From contig JAGVGX010000216.1 of NCBI GenBank assembly GCA_020056865.1, forward strand, positions 1 through 13,558: a stretch of 13,558 nucleotides of DNA, written 5' to 3'. This DNA comes from Desulfobacterales bacterium (lineage in GTDB: Bacteria; Desulfobacterota; Desulfobacteria; Desulfobacterales; BuS5). The position numbers were made by a program, and so were the translations under genes. The notes beneath the pieces were generated by a model. That model made no database searches. It was not told the DNA's origin and saw only the letters and a program-made list of their open reading frames with translations. Of the stretch, positions 1-8,608 are shown one piece after another. Each line of letters opens with the position of its first letter. Position 1 is the first letter of the stretch.

Positions 1-890
1 CATCGAGTTATAAACAAATCAATGATCTTATGGATAGCAATGCGATTAAAGCCGCGGTTATTATTCCGTCCAACTTCACCCGTTATTTAAAATCAGGTGA
101 ACCGGCACTCATTCAATATGCCTGTGATGCCTCTGATGCCAACCTGGCCGGACAGGGGGTAGGATATGCGAAACGAATCGTGGCAGATTACAGTAAGAAC
201 ATACTTATGGAACGACTGAACAAGCAAGGAATTGTCGTTAAAGCCATGCCGGGTATTGACAGCCGAATGAGAACATTTTACAGCCAGGAAATGGATAGTG
301 TTTATTTTCTGGTGATTTTACACATTGTTGTTGCCGGACTTATCGGCGGGCTGGTTTTATCCTCGACTGCCGTAGTCAGGGAAAAAGAACGCGGAACCAT
401 AGATCAGTTAATGGTTACCCCTGCAAGAGCGTTTGAGTTTGTACTTGCAAAGGCAGTAGCGCCACTGGTTATCGGTCTGATTGCCACTGTTTTTTCATTT
501 TTAGTTGCCGTATGGTTCAAGGTGCCGATCAAAGGAAACGTATTTACTTTTTTTGCATTCATGGCATTTTTTCTTATAGGCAACATCGGCATAGGCATTC
601 TTATCGGAAGTATATGTACTAACATGCTTCAGGCAGTTTTGCTGTCTTATCTGACATGGTTTCCCGGCATTTCTATTACAGGGGTTATGCTGCCGGTTGA
701 AAATATGATACCTTTTATGCAGAGAATGGGAAAAGTAATGCCCACAACACATTTTATGGTGGCTGCTAACGGCATCTTTCAAAAAGGTTTGGGTTTTGCC
801 GTTCTTTGGCCTGAAGCGTTAATTCTTCTTGGAATTGGTTCAGTTCTTTTTATGGCAGGTTATTTTATTATGTTAAAGCAGTGGGCATAG
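1..890 (+). CDS. ABC-2 type efflux transporter permease, C-terminal part (5' end outside window)
   Basis: The frame is already open at base 3 (Ser-Ser-Tyr-Lys...) before the first ATG at 30, so the gene starts upstream of the window and the ATG at 30 is probably internal. The visible part has a periplasmic stretch of about 90 residues, then a hydrophobic block (bases about 300-365) and a cytoplasmic segment EKERGTIDQLMVTP (about bases 380-422), the usual ABC-2 permease signature. Four further hydrophobic segments follow, up to the stop. This is the YhhJ/YbhR/YbhS-like class of inner-membrane permease that pairs with a separate ATPase and usually with an HlyD-type adaptor. The TolC-family gene starting 28 bases downstream supports an export system spanning both membranes. 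The substrate cannot be read from the sequence. Family call is firm; the role in drug or lipid export is inferred. Confidence 0.9.
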   Translation, partial: SSYKQINDLMDSNAIKAAVIIPSNFTRYLKSGEPALIQYACDASDANLAGQGVGYAKRIVADYSKNILMERLNKQGIVVKAMPGIDSRMRTFYSQEMDSVYFLVILHIVVAGLIGGLVLSSTAVVREKERGTIDQLMVTPARAFEFVLAKAVAPLVIGLIATVFSFLVAVWFKVPIKGNVFTFFAFMAFFLIGNIGIGILIGSICTNMLQAVLLSYLTWFPGISITGVMLPVENMIPFMQRMGKVMPTTHFMVAANGIFQKGLGFAVLWPEALILLGIGSVLFMAGYFIMLKQWA

Positions 891-918
891 AGTTTTATAT
901 ATTGAAATAGGAGAGGCT

Positions 919-2238
919 ATGAAATTTTTTCAAATACTGACGATTATAATTCTCACGGTTTTTTTGTGCATCAACACGTATGCCGAAACGCCATGCAGTC
1001 ATCAAGAAACAATTTTATCACTGGATCAGGTGATTGCAAAGGCAACAGAAGCCAATCATTTAATTCATATTTCTCAAATAGACCTTAACGCTTCAAAAGA
1101 AGCAAAAAAAGAAGCCTTTACGCAATTTTTACCTAAATTAAAAACAGAATATGGATTCACATATTTAAATGAAGTCAACTATGTAAATCTCAACAACACA
1201 AAATTTTTTTTTGGCACACAAGATAACTATCGCTGGACCACATCAGCCATTCAAAACATTTTTACAGGGCTGGCTGTTTTGTCTCAGTATCAGATAGCTG
1301 ATCTTGAGGCAAAAATATCTGAAATCAGAAAGGCAGATACAAAACTTACGATTATTTTAGACGCTAAAAAATCTTTTTTTGCCGTACAGAACGCCAAGCT
1401 CCTTGTTGAGGTTGGAGACAAGTCTGTAAAATCACTTGAAGACCATCTCTCTATTGCCCGCGAATATTATGATGTAGGGCTAAGCCCCAAAATCGATGTT
1501 CTCAACGCAGAAGTTGATTTGGCTGAAGTTCAGCAGGAGCTTGAAAAAGCCAAAAACAATGTGGTGGTTGCAAAGGCAGCGTTAAACAATATGATTGACC
1601 TTCCTGTTGATACGCCGATAGACACTGCCGGAACCCTTAAGTATTCGCCGTTCCCGATGCCATATGAACAATGTATAGAAAAAGCTATGGAACTTAGGCC
1701 TGGCATTAAAACAGCCGCGAAAAAAATTGAAGTTGCCAAAAAACAAATTCAACTGGCCAGAAGCGATTATTCCCCGGATATTACCGCAAGCCTCAACTAT
1801 AACAGGGCCGGCGACAAACCGGAAGTGCAGGGATCGGCCTATGATGACAGAGAAAACTGGAACGCCATGGTTTCTGCTACCTGGACCTTCTGGGAGTGGG
1901 GGAAAACAAGACATGCCGTGTTACAATCAAAAGAAGGATTGAAAAAAATGATAAAGCAAATGTCCATCGTGGAAGACCAGGTACATTTCGAAGTAAAAGA
2001 TGCGTATTATTTTTTACAAACAGCCCAGCACAATATCTCTGTAGCCAAAAAAAGTGTTGCATCTGCTGAAGAAAACCTGCGCATTAGCAAGGAGCGCTAC
2101 AAGGAGCAGGTTGCAATTATTACTGAAGTTCTTGACGCTGAAACCCGTTTAACCCGTGCAAGAACGTTTTTAACCAATGCCTTAAATGATTACAATGTGG
2201 CGATGGCCACGCTCTACTGGGCAATTGGTATGGAGTAA
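919..2238 (+). CDS. TolC-family outer membrane efflux protein
   Basis: The protein has 439 residues with an N-terminal signal peptide: Lys at 2, a hydrophobic core at about 4-17 and probable cleavage after TYA near residue 22. It shows the two internally repeated halves of outer-membrane efflux proteins, one beginning near LSLDQVIAKA (about residue 33) and one near the YEQCIEKAMELRPG segment (about residue 250). Each has long alpha-helical coiled stretches followed by a beta segment (YGFTYLN; ASLNYNRAG). The C-terminal helix ETRLTRARTFLTNALNDYN is typical. TolC trimers form the outer-membrane duct for ABC or RND pumps. It follows the ABC-2 permease by 28 bases, so the two are almost certainly one operon. 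The start is supported by AGGAGAGG 4-11 bases upstream of the ATG. Length matches the family. Exported substrate unknown. Confidence 0.93.
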   Translation: MKFFQILTIIILTVFLCINTYAETPCSHQETILSLDQVIAKATEANHLIHISQIDLNASKEAKKEAFTQFLPKLKTEYGFTYLNEVNYVNLNNTKFFFGTQDNYRWTTSAIQNIFTGLAVLSQYQIADLEAKISEIRKADTKLTIILDAKKSFFAVQNAKLLVEVGDKSVKSLEDHLSIAREYYDVGLSPKIDVLNAEVDLAEVQQELEKAKNNVVVAKAALNNMIDLPVDTPIDTAGTLKYSPFPMPYEQCIEKAMELRPGIKTAAKKIEVAKKQIQLARSDYSPDITASLNYNRAGDKPEVQGSAYDDRENWNAMVSATWTFWEWGKTRHAVLQSKEGLKKMIKQMSIVEDQVHFEVKDAYYFLQTAQHNISVAKKSVASAEENLRISKERYKEQVAIITEVLDAETRLTRARTFLTNALNDYNVAMATLYWAIGME

Positions 2239-2350
2239 ATATTGAATCAACACCCGTTGATGCAGCGTATCTTTATCCCTGCCATGGTTCATTCTTTTAA
2301 ACGATAAACCCGGAAGGTTGAAAATAATAATAAAAAAGCCTTTGAGCTGT

Positions 2351-2379
2351 TTATCATTTGGACATTTATGTGTTATAAT
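2351..2379 (+). promoter_or_regulatory. Predicted sigma70-type promoter of the kor operon
   Basis: A perfect TATAAT lies at 2374-2379 with TTATCA (four of six matches to TTGACA) at 2351-2356, a 17-base spacing. Transcription would start near 2386, giving a short leader of about 14 bases before the korD ATG at 2400, with GGGA at 2387-2390 as a weak ribosome binding site. No convincing terminator separates it from the TolC gene, so read-through from upstream is possible. Predicted from sequence only. Confidence 0.5.
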
Positions 2380-2399
2380 CTTCACCGGGAAATAATTTA

Positions 2400-2603
2400 A
2401 TGGGAAAATTAACACTCAAAAAGCACATCATCAACAGAGACTGGTGTGAAGGATGCGGCATATGTATTCAGTTATGCCCCACACATGTCCTTGAACTTGA
2501 CAAAGAAGACAAGGCTTTTGCTGCAAGACCTGAAGATTGCATATGCTGCAAACTTTGTGAACTCAGATGTCCGGACTTTGCAATTGAAGTAATAACTGAA
2601 TAA
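2400..2603 (+). CDS. korD: 2-oxoacid:ferredoxin oxidoreductase delta subunit, 2x[4Fe-4S] ferredoxin
   Basis: This small 67-residue ferredoxin has two CxxCxxCxxxCP motifs: C16-C19-C22-C26 (CEGCGICIQLCP) and C47-C50-C53-C57 (CICCKLCELRCP). Each should hold one [4Fe-4S] cluster. An extra cysteine at 49 lies inside the second motif. It is the electron-carrying delta subunit of four-subunit 2-oxoacid:ferredoxin oxidoreductases and relays electrons between the catalytic beta subunit and free ferredoxin in the cytoplasm. The alpha, beta and gamma genes follow in the order D-A-B-C, which supports the call strongly. A predicted promoter lies just upstream. The specific 2-oxoglutarate assignment comes from the gene set and not from this subunit alone. 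Confidence 0.93.
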   Translation: MGKLTLKKHIINRDWCEGCGICIQLCPTHVLELDKEDKAFAARPEDCICCKLCELRCPDFAIEVITE

Positions 2604-2669
2604 ATTCGAATGCAAAACAGTCTTTTTTGAATTGTTTTCATCATATACGGCTATTGTTTACAGGTAACT

Positions 2670-3818
2670 ATGAGCAAAAACATCAAATTTATCCAGGGAA
2701 ACGAGGTATGTGCAGAAGCAGCCCTTTATGCAGGGCTTGAATTTTTTGCAGGCTATCCCATCACGCCATCTACTGAAATTGCAGAACAACTTTCATCAAC
2801 ATTACCCCAAATGGGCGGCAAGTTTATCCAGATGGAAGATGAAATATCATCCATGTGTGCCATCATCGGTGCATCTCTTACCGGACGTAAAGTTATGACA
2901 GCCACGAGCGGCCCTGGTTTTTCCCTGATGCAGGAGGCCCTCGGCTATGCAATCATGGCTGAAACCCCTTCAGTCATTGTTAATGTCCAGCGCGGAGGGC
3001 CATCAACTGGAAACCCCACACATGTCAGCCAGGGAGATGTCAATCAGGCAAGATGGGGAACCCATGGGGATCATGCCATCATTGCACTTACAGCATCAAA
3101 CCATCAGGATGTTTTTGAAAATACCGTATATGCTTTCAATCTTGCCGAAACATACAGAACACCGGTTATTCTTCTGCTTGATGAAGTTATCGGACATATG
3201 CGTGAAAAGCTTGTGGTTCCTGAAAAAGGGGAAATCCCAATAGTAAACCGTCTGCGGACTGCAGTGAAGGAAGGCGTTAATTACCATCCTTACCTTCCCC
3301 GCGAAGACGGCCGTCTTCCCATGTCTGACTTCGGAGACGTGCATCGATATAATGTGACCGGCCTGTACCACGACATGTGGGGGTTCCCTTCAGATGATCC
3401 TAAAGTTGTACACGGCCTGGTCCGGCATCTTGTGGATAAAATACAAAACAATACCTACAATATAGCAAAATATAAAGAATATTACCTTGAAGACGCCAGA
3501 ACGGTGCTGATTTCATACGGTGCCGCCGCAAGATCAGCACGTCATTTAGTGGAAAGCCGTAGGTTACGAGGAGAACGGCTTGGGCTTTTAGAGCTCCAAA
3601 CGCTGTGGCCGTTCCCATCAGGCATCATTCGGGAAAAGTGCAACGAAGCAAGAAATGTGATTGTTGTAGAAATGAATATGGGCCAAATACTTGCCGAAGT
3701 TAAAAAGGCTGTAAACAACCCGGATAAGGTTTTTTTGGCCAATCGTGTTGATGGCAACCTGATTACCGATTTGGACATCAGAAATATTTTGCGGCTTATT
3801 CAGGGGAAGGGGGTATAG
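2670..3818 (+). CDS. korA: 2-oxoglutarate:ferredoxin oxidoreductase subunit alpha
   Basis: The 382-residue alpha subunit carries the pyrimidine-binding domain of a 2-oxoacid:ferredoxin oxidoreductase. Near residue 28 is the AGYPITPSTEIAE motif, whose YPITP segment is the substrate and thiamine diphosphate contact loop of this superfamily. The RGGPSTGNPT segment at about residue 108 followed by a GDVNQARWGTHGDH segment is the conserved alpha-subunit signature. There is no fused gamma domain at the N terminus; gamma is a separate gene here. With KorB it interconverts 2-oxoglutarate and CoA with succinyl-CoA and CO2, reducing ferredoxin. In anaerobes this can run oxidatively or as reductive carboxylation. 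The gap to korD is 66 bases without a clear terminator, and korB begins 3 bases after the stop. 2-oxoglutarate is the best substrate guess; branched-chain or other oxoacid forms share the same layout. Confidence 0.9.
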   Translation: MSKNIKFIQGNEVCAEAALYAGLEFFAGYPITPSTEIAEQLSSTLPQMGGKFIQMEDEISSMCAIIGASLTGRKVMTATSGPGFSLMQEALGYAIMAETPSVIVNVQRGGPSTGNPTHVSQGDVNQARWGTHGDHAIIALTASNHQDVFENTVYAFNLAETYRTPVILLLDEVIGHMREKLVVPEKGEIPIVNRLRTAVKEGVNYHPYLPREDGRLPMSDFGDVHRYNVTGLYHDMWGFPSDDPKVVHGLVRHLVDKIQNNTYNIAKYKEYYLEDARTVLISYGAAARSARHLVESRRLRGERLGLLELQTLWPFPSGIIREKCNEARNVIVVEMNMGQILAEVKKAVNNPDKVFLANRVDGNLITDLDIRNILRLIQGKGV

Positions 3819-3821
3819 GTT

Positions 3822-4628
3822 ATGGGAACCAAAGATTATATCAGAGAACGGTTCTTCCCTCATATGTTGTGTCCGGGATGCGGTCATGGGATGGTGTTAA
3901 ACGCTCTTATCCGGGCTATTGAAACACTCGGTTTAAACAAAAACGACATTGTGATGGTAACAGGTATCGGCTGTTCCGCTCGAATAGCAGGGTATGTCGA
4001 TGTTCATACGCTTCATACCATTCATGGCCGTGCGCTTGCTTTTGCTACAGGTGTTAAAATGAGTCGGCCCCACCTGAATCTTATTGTGCCTATGGGAGAC
4101 GGCGATGCACTTGCCATAGGCGGCAATCATTTTATTCATGCTGCACGGCGCAATATAGATATGACTGCAATTATCATGAACAATCGCATATATGGAATGA
4201 CAGGAGGCCAGTATTCCCCGCTTTCCGGTTATGGTGTAAAAGCCTCAACTGCCCCATTTAATAATATCGACAATGATTTTGACGTTGCAGCGCTTGCTAC
4301 GGCTGCAGGTGCTACGTTTGTGGCACGTACAACCACATATCATATTCGGCAGTTGGCCGATTTTTTTGTAAAAGCCATCACCCATAAGGGGTTTTCCGTT
4401 GTAGAGGTCTTGTCTCAATGCCCAACCTATTTTGGCAGACTCAACAAATCCGGAACTGCCGCCGATATGCTGGAAAACTATAAAAAAACTACAACACCCA
4501 TAGGCTCAAAGGCAAAAGAAGATCAACCAGATCTAATTGAACGGGGAATTTTTGTTCAAAAAAATACACCCGAATACTGCGATGAATATGACAAACTGAT
4601 TCTTAGAGCTACGCAAAAAACGGGGTAA
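3822..4628 (+). CDS. korB: 2-oxoglutarate:ferredoxin oxidoreductase subunit beta (TPP-binding)
   Basis: The 268-residue catalytic beta subunit contains the thiamine diphosphate/Mg2+ motif starting GDGDA at 92-96 and ending in NN at 120-121, as in all TPP enzymes. Four cysteines sit where the family holds its single [4Fe-4S] cluster: C17 and C20 (CPGCGHG), C51 (GIGCS) and C200 (SQCPTYFGR). The cluster passes electrons to KorD. There is no fused ferredoxin domain. A purine-rich AGGGGAAGGGGG stretch lies 8-19 bases before the ATG, inside the end of korA, and serves as ribosome binding site, so korA and korB are likely translationally linked. Family call is secure. The substrate is inferred from overall similarity to KorB-type proteins. 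Confidence 0.93.
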   Translation: MGTKDYIRERFFPHMLCPGCGHGMVLNALIRAIETLGLNKNDIVMVTGIGCSARIAGYVDVHTLHTIHGRALAFATGVKMSRPHLNLIVPMGDGDALAIGGNHFIHAARRNIDMTAIIMNNRIYGMTGGQYSPLSGYGVKASTAPFNNIDNDFDVAALATAAGATFVARTTTYHIRQLADFFVKAITHKGFSVVEVLSQCPTYFGRLNKSGTAADMLENYKKTTTPIGSKAKEDQPDLIERGIFVQKNTPEYCDEYDKLILRATQKTG

Positions 4629-4641
4629 GAGGAAATCCGCT

Positions 4642-5184
4642 ATGGAAAAGTGCAGAATTGTATTTTCCGGCTCCGGAGGTCAAGGAGTTATCTCTGCAGC
4701 AATCATTTTTGCTGAAGCCTGTGTACTTTTTGAAAATCTGAATGCAGTCCAGTCACAGGTTTATGGCCCTGCAGCACGAGGCGGTGCTGCAAGAAGCGAT
4801 ATCATTGTTTCTGATTCTCAAATCAATTTCCCAAGGGTTATTCAACCCAACCTGCTGGTATGCCTTACGCAAGAAGCATATAACAATTATCATGCTATTT
4901 TGCGCCCTGGTGGGCTCCTTATTACCGATGACCATTATGTTAAAACGCAAAAAAACGTGGATGCCAGACAAATTGAACTTCCCATGTATAAAACCGCCCT
5001 GGATGTTACAGGTGAAAAACTTACCTTCAACATGTGCATGCTTGGAGCTGTATCTGAGCTTACACAACTCGTTAAACCCGAATCGCTCGAAAAATCGATA
5101 GAAGCAAGATTCCCTTTTCATGTGCAGAAAATAAATAAAAAAGCCCTTGAGCTTGGCATTGCAATGGCCAAGGGAAAATTATAA
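4642..5184 (+). CDS. korC: 2-oxoacid:ferredoxin oxidoreductase subunit gamma
   Basis: The 180-residue gamma subunit opens with a glycine-rich loop, FSGSGGQGVISA at about 8-19, characteristic of the gamma domain (the CoA-handling part of pyruvate/2-oxoacid:ferredoxin oxidoreductases). The second signature, QVYGPAARGGAARSD, lies at about 39-53. It completes the KorDABC complex. The start is 13 bases after the korB stop, with AGAGGAAAT just ahead of it. No cysteine cluster motif is present, as expected. Its length is normal for the family. Confidence 0.92.
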   Translation: MEKCRIVFSGSGGQGVISAAIIFAEACVLFENLNAVQSQVYGPAARGGAARSDIIVSDSQINFPRVIQPNLLVCLTQEAYNNYHAILRPGGLLITDDHYVKTQKNVDARQIELPMYKTALDVTGEKLTFNMCMLGAVSELTQLVKPESLEKSIEARFPFHVQKINKKALELGIAMAKGKL

Positions 5185-5241
5185 ACAAAAAACACAAATT
5201 ATCGTTTGAATCGCAAGTGTAAAAAATGGAGCAATAACAGA

Positions 5242-5763
5242 ATGGACATTAAAAGCACAATAAGAACCATCCCTGATTTTCCAAAAAAAGGCATCATGTT
5301 CCGGGATATTACCACACTGATAAAGGATCCTGTTGCATTTAAATATACAATAGATACATTTGTTAAAAGGTATACCGACAAACCAATTAAATACATTGTC
5401 GGCATAGAAAGTCGTGGGTTTATTATCGGTGGCGCCATTGCATATCAAATAGGGAAAGGGTTTATTCCCATACGAAAGCCTGGCAAACTTCCTGGTGATG
5501 TGGCATCTGTTAAATATGAGCTGGAATATGGCACCGATCAACTGGAAATACATACAGATGCAATCAATGACGGCGATGTTGTGGTGATCATCGACGATCT
5601 GCTTGCAACTGGCGGCACATGCAGGGCTGCTGTGGATCTTGTTAAAGCTCAGGGAGCAAAAATATACGAATGTGCTTTTATCGTAGAACTGCCGGAACTT
5701 GAAGGAAGGGCCAAGATTGGCGATCAGCCAATCTATTCCATGGTTTCCTTTGAGGGGCATTAG
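5242..5763 (+). CDS. apt: Adenine phosphoribosyltransferase
   Basis: This cytoplasmic purine-salvage enzyme converts adenine plus PRPP to AMP and pyrophosphate. The PRPP-binding loop VVVIIDDLLATGGT is at residues about 113-126. The adenine-site segment RKPGKLPG is at about 78-85, and the YELEYGTDQLEIH segment at about 92-104 is diagnostic for Apt. I place the start at the ATG at 5242 and not at an upstream in-frame TTG at 5206. Family members begin with a short (M)DIK-like stretch directly before IPDFPKKGI, and GGAG lies 10 bases before this ATG. That gives 173 residues, normal for bacterial Apt. It follows korC by 57 bases with no terminator visible, so co-transcription is likely. No functional link to KorDABC is evident beyond that. 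Confidence 0.95.
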   Translation: MDIKSTIRTIPDFPKKGIMFRDITTLIKDPVAFKYTIDTFVKRYTDKPIKYIVGIESRGFIIGGAIAYQIGKGFIPIRKPGKLPGDVASVKYELEYGTDQLEIHTDAINDGDVVVIIDDLLATGGTCRAAVDLVKAQGAKIYECAFIVELPELEGRAKIGDQPIYSMVSFEGH

Positions 5764-5799
5764 GACACAGCTTTGCTGAAATTTTCAAAATACATCAAC

Positions 5800-7965
5800 C
5801 TATATAACAAGCCTGTTTGCAAGCCCCGAAAGGCGCTTTCTGTATTTATTGTTTTTTAAGGTAATATGCAGCGCTTTTCTTGTTCCAACAAGAATCGCCA
5901 GCTGTTTGCTTCTGGTGATTGCCGTATACAGCAGATTTCTCTGAAGCATAACATAATGCTCGGTGGTTACAGGCATAACAATAGCCGGATATTCGGACCC
6001 CTGGGATTTATGTACGGATATGGCATATGCCAAAGATAGTTCATCCAGTTCTGAATAATCATAGCTGACAATCCGGTTGTCATAATCAACACACACCGTT
6101 TTTGTCGCATTGTCAATCGAACGGATGATCCCGATATCACCGTTAAAGACCTCTTTTTGGTAGTTATTTTTCAAATGCATCACCTTATCGCCTACAAGAA
6201 ATCCTCCAACATGACTTTCAACAGCGCCTGAGGTTTTGTTTAAAGCCTTTTGAAGCACCTGATTCAGATAAATTGTGCCTACCTTGCCTCTGTGCATGGG
6301 GGTTACAACCTGAATATCTTCCATAGGATCAAGCAGAAATTTTTCCGGAATCCTTAATTGGCACAATTCAACAATGGTATCAGCAATATCAGTAGGATTG
6401 TTTTTTTCTATAAAATAAAAATCTGAACTGCCATTGGAGCCATCATCGTGTTCCGTATCCGGCATCTCTCCCCTTCTCACCTTGTGCGCATTAACAACAA
6501 TTTTGCTTTCTCTGGTTTGCCTGAAAATTTTCGTAAGTTCAAATGTCCGGATTGTTTTTGATTCAATCATATCGGATAACACATTCCCGGGAGCAATCGA
6601 CGGCAACTGAAACACATCTCCAACCATAATCAGCATGGCCGTCATGGGAACAGCCTGAACAAGACGGAACATTAATACGGTATCCACCATAGAGGCTTCA
6701 TCAACGATCAATGCTTCTGTGTCAAGAGGATTGGCCTGGTTTTTTTCAAAAACGTCGCTTGAGGGATTATACATTAAAAGCTTGTGAATGGTTTCAGCTT
6801 TTCTTCCGGTAACCTGAGAAAGGCGTCTTGCTGCTCTTCCTGTTGGCGCTGCAAGAAGGATCTGTTTTCCCAAAATCTCAAAAATAGCACAAATGGATCT
6901 TAGTAGCGTTGTTTTGCCTGTTCCAGGGCCGCCTGTAATCACTGCAACTCTATGGGAAAAAACGTCCTGAAGCACATGAATCTGGTCTTTGGCAAGCGTA
7001 ATAGCAAGTTTTTTCAATATTTCCCGGGTTATTTTTTTTTGATCAAGACCAGGAGAATCAACCGGAATCGACAACATTGCCCTGAGTTTGGCAGCGATAC
7101 CTGTTTCAGCTCTGTACAATGCATACGAAAAAACAGCATTTCCGGCCTGTTGCGCTCCGTCAGAATCAATTTTTAATTCTTTTTCAATTTCAAGATGTTC
7201 AATTGCCTCTTGAATCAGCTCATCATCAGCCTGAATCATTTTTTTGCATTCTTTCAAAAGATGATCTTCATAAACAAAACAGTCCCCCTTATCTTCAGAC
7301 TGTCTCAATGCATAACGTATACAGGCATTTATTCTGTCTTTTGAATCTTCGGGGACTCCCAGTTGTAATGCCAATGCATCAACCGCAGGAAAACCGATTG
7401 CAGGAATATCTATGGAGATCTTGTATGGGTCATTACGAATGATATCGATTGCGCTTTGGCCGTATTGTTTGAGTAGTTTGGCACCCATCGATACATTGAA
7501 GTTATACTGCCGGCAAAAATGCATAAGCTCTCTTAATAAATGATACTTTTTCCATGAGCTGGATATTAAGGCTGCTTTTGCAGCACCTATGCCGCTGATC
7601 TCAAGCAATCTTTCAGGCGTTTTTTCTATTACATCAAAGGTATTTTCTTGAAAACATGTGACGATTCTGCCTGCCATGGCCGCGCCAACGCCTTTGATCA
7701 TCCCCGAACAAAGATAGTTTCTTATACCTTCAACGGTTGAAGGCAAAATCACTTCATAGACCTCTACCTTAAACTGCTGCCCATATATCCGGTGGGTTTC
7801 CCATACACCACTTAGCTTTAGGGCTTCTCCTGTATTCAAGCCTGCGAGGTAACCAACAATGGTGATGGAAGCAGAAAGTGTGGCCGCTTTAAATTTTGCT
7901 ATCGTATAATAGTTGTCCTGGTTATAATAGGTGATTTTTTCAAGATTTCCCTTAAGTATGATCAT
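5800..7965 (-). CDS. recD2: RecD2-type ATP-dependent DNA helicase (RecD/TraA family, SF1B)
   Basis: This 5'-3' DNA helicase acts in DNA repair, independent of RecBC in RecD2-bearing lineages. The N-terminal OB-like segment begins MIILKGNLEKITYYNQDNYY, and helix-hairpin-helix motifs follow at about 85-130. The helicase core has Walker A GGPGTGKTT at about 345-353 and Walker B LIVDEAS at about 419-425. It continues with GDVFQLPSIAPGNVL (about 449-463), the arginine-containing IFRQ motif, and the C-terminal HKSQGSEYPAIV and LLYTAITRSK motifs. Another in-frame ATG lies at 8004, but I chose 7965. It gives the usual N terminus and forms an exact ATGA overlap with the stop of the upstream HAD phosphatase gene, implying translational coupling. 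Length is 721 residues, normal for RecD2. It converges with apt, and no terminator is visible in the 36 bases between them. Confidence 0.95.
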   Translation of the reverse strand: MIILKGNLEKITYYNQDNYYTIAKFKAATLSASITIVGYLAGLNTGEALKLSGVWETHRIYGQQFKVEVYEVILPSTVEGIRNYLCSGMIKGVGAAMAGRIVTCFQENTFDVIEKTPERLLEISGIGAAKAALISSSWKKYHLLRELMHFCRQYNFNVSMGAKLLKQYGQSAIDIIRNDPYKISIDIPAIGFPAVDALALQLGVPEDSKDRINACIRYALRQSEDKGDCFVYEDHLLKECKKMIQADDELIQEAIEHLEIEKELKIDSDGAQQAGNAVFSYALYRAETGIAAKLRAMLSIPVDSPGLDQKKITREILKKLAITLAKDQIHVLQDVFSHRVAVITGGPGTGKTTLLRSICAIFEILGKQILLAAPTGRAARRLSQVTGRKAETIHKLLMYNPSSDVFEKNQANPLDTEALIVDEASMVDTVLMFRLVQAVPMTAMLIMVGDVFQLPSIAPGNVLSDMIESKTIRTFELTKIFRQTRESKIVVNAHKVRRGEMPDTEHDDGSNGSSDFYFIEKNNPTDIADTIVELCQLRIPEKFLLDPMEDIQVVTPMHRGKVGTIYLNQVLQKALNKTSGAVESHVGGFLVGDKVMHLKNNYQKEVFNGDIGIIRSIDNATKTVCVDYDNRIVSYDYSELDELSLAYAISVHKSQGSEYPAIVMPVTTEHYVMLQRNLLYTAITRSKQLAILVGTRKALHITLKNNKYRKRLSGLANRLVI

Positions 7966-8603
7966 GATATAAAACAGGCAGTGCCCTTGCGTGATAGAAG
8001 CCATAGAACAGCATCATAAAGATTGTTAGCAATATGGTCAGGATGAATATGTTTGTCTTGAAGATCGGGCATGGCGTTTTTACCATTACCGGTTTTAACA
8101 AGTATCCCCTTGCAGCCGGCATTTTTTGCACATTCAATATCTTTTGCACTGTCACCTATCATAACAGCGCTTTCTAAATGTATGTTGTATTTCGATGTGG
8201 CCTGATGAATTAAACCGGGTTTTGGTTTGCGGCATCCGCAATTGTCTTCCGGGGTATGAGGGCAAAAAAATATGTCTGTTATTCTGCCGCCCTTATTTTC
8301 AATCTCCTTTTTCATCATATCATGAATATAGTTCAACGCTTTGATCGATATCATATTGCGGTTAATCAACGACTGATTTGTAATTACAATTGGATTCAAA
8401 CCATTTACTGTCAACAGACGTATCGCTTCGATACTGCCTGGAATAAATTTAAACTCAGGCCAGCTTTTTATATAGTCTTCAGAGTCATTGTTAATCACAC
8501 CGTCTCTGTCAAGAAAAACAGCACTGCAAGGCAGGATACCTGAAGAAGTCTCCTGAAAGGATTCATCATGGGAATTTTCCGGTTTGCTTGTATCGCTTTT
8601 CAT
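7962..8603 (-). CDS. gmhB: HAD-IIIA phosphatase, D-glycero-D-manno-heptose-1,7-bisphosphate 7-phosphatase-like
   Basis: The protein has 213 residues. HAD motif I DRDGVIN is at 32-38 (nucleophile D32, acid/base D34), motif II TNQS at 75-78, motif III within CRKPKPG at 124-130, and motif IV GDSAKDIE at 150-157. A structural zinc site is formed by C114, H116, C122 and C124, as in GmhB and the phosphatase half of HisB. GmhB removes the 7-phosphate of heptose bisphosphate in the path to ADP-heptose for lipopolysaccharide cores. The short zinc loop (CxHx5CxC) also fits histidinol-phosphate phosphatase, so the substrate is not certain. The first 25 or so residues are a hydrophilic extension before the HAD fold. 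The best Shine-Dalgarno candidate, AGGA, lies about 15 bases from the ATG, rather far. The stop overlaps the recD2 start by ATGA. Confidence 0.83.
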   Translation of the reverse strand: MKSDTSKPENSHDESFQETSSGILPCSAVFLDRDGVINNDSEDYIKSWPEFKFIPGSIEAIRLLTVNGLNPIVITNQSLINRNMISIKALNYIHDMMKKEIENKGGRITDIFFCPHTPEDNCGCRKPKPGLIHQATSKYNIHLESAVMIGDSAKDIECAKNAGCKGILVKTGNGKNAMPDLQDKHIHPDHIANNLYDAVLWLLSRKGTACFIS

Positions 8604-8608
8604 GGATA

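Noticed and set aside
2326..2350. AATAAAAAAGCCTTTGAGCT resembles the korC segment near 5134-5157 (AATAAAAAAGCCCTTGAGCT)
   Set aside because: Only about 20 bases match, the second copy is plain korC coding sequence, and nothing around either copy repeats. I take it as chance in A-rich sequence, not a duplication.
2239..2399. Possible terminator after the TolC gene (AACC...GGTT near 2307)
   Set aside because: The stem is only about four pairs and no T-tract follows directly.
5206..5241. Upstream TTG start for apt
   Set aside because: It would add 12 residues absent from the usual Apt N terminus, and the ATG at 5242 has its own GGAG.
5179..5760. A long antisense frame (193 codons) opposite apt
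   Set aside because: It mirrors apt almost exactly, has cysteine- and phenylalanine-rich low-quality residue usage and no ribosome binding site, while apt has full family motifs on the + strand.
7966..8004. Upstream ATG start for recD2
   Set aside because: It adds 13 residues overlapping the phosphatase gene; the ATGA overlap at 7962-7965 gives the normal family N terminus.
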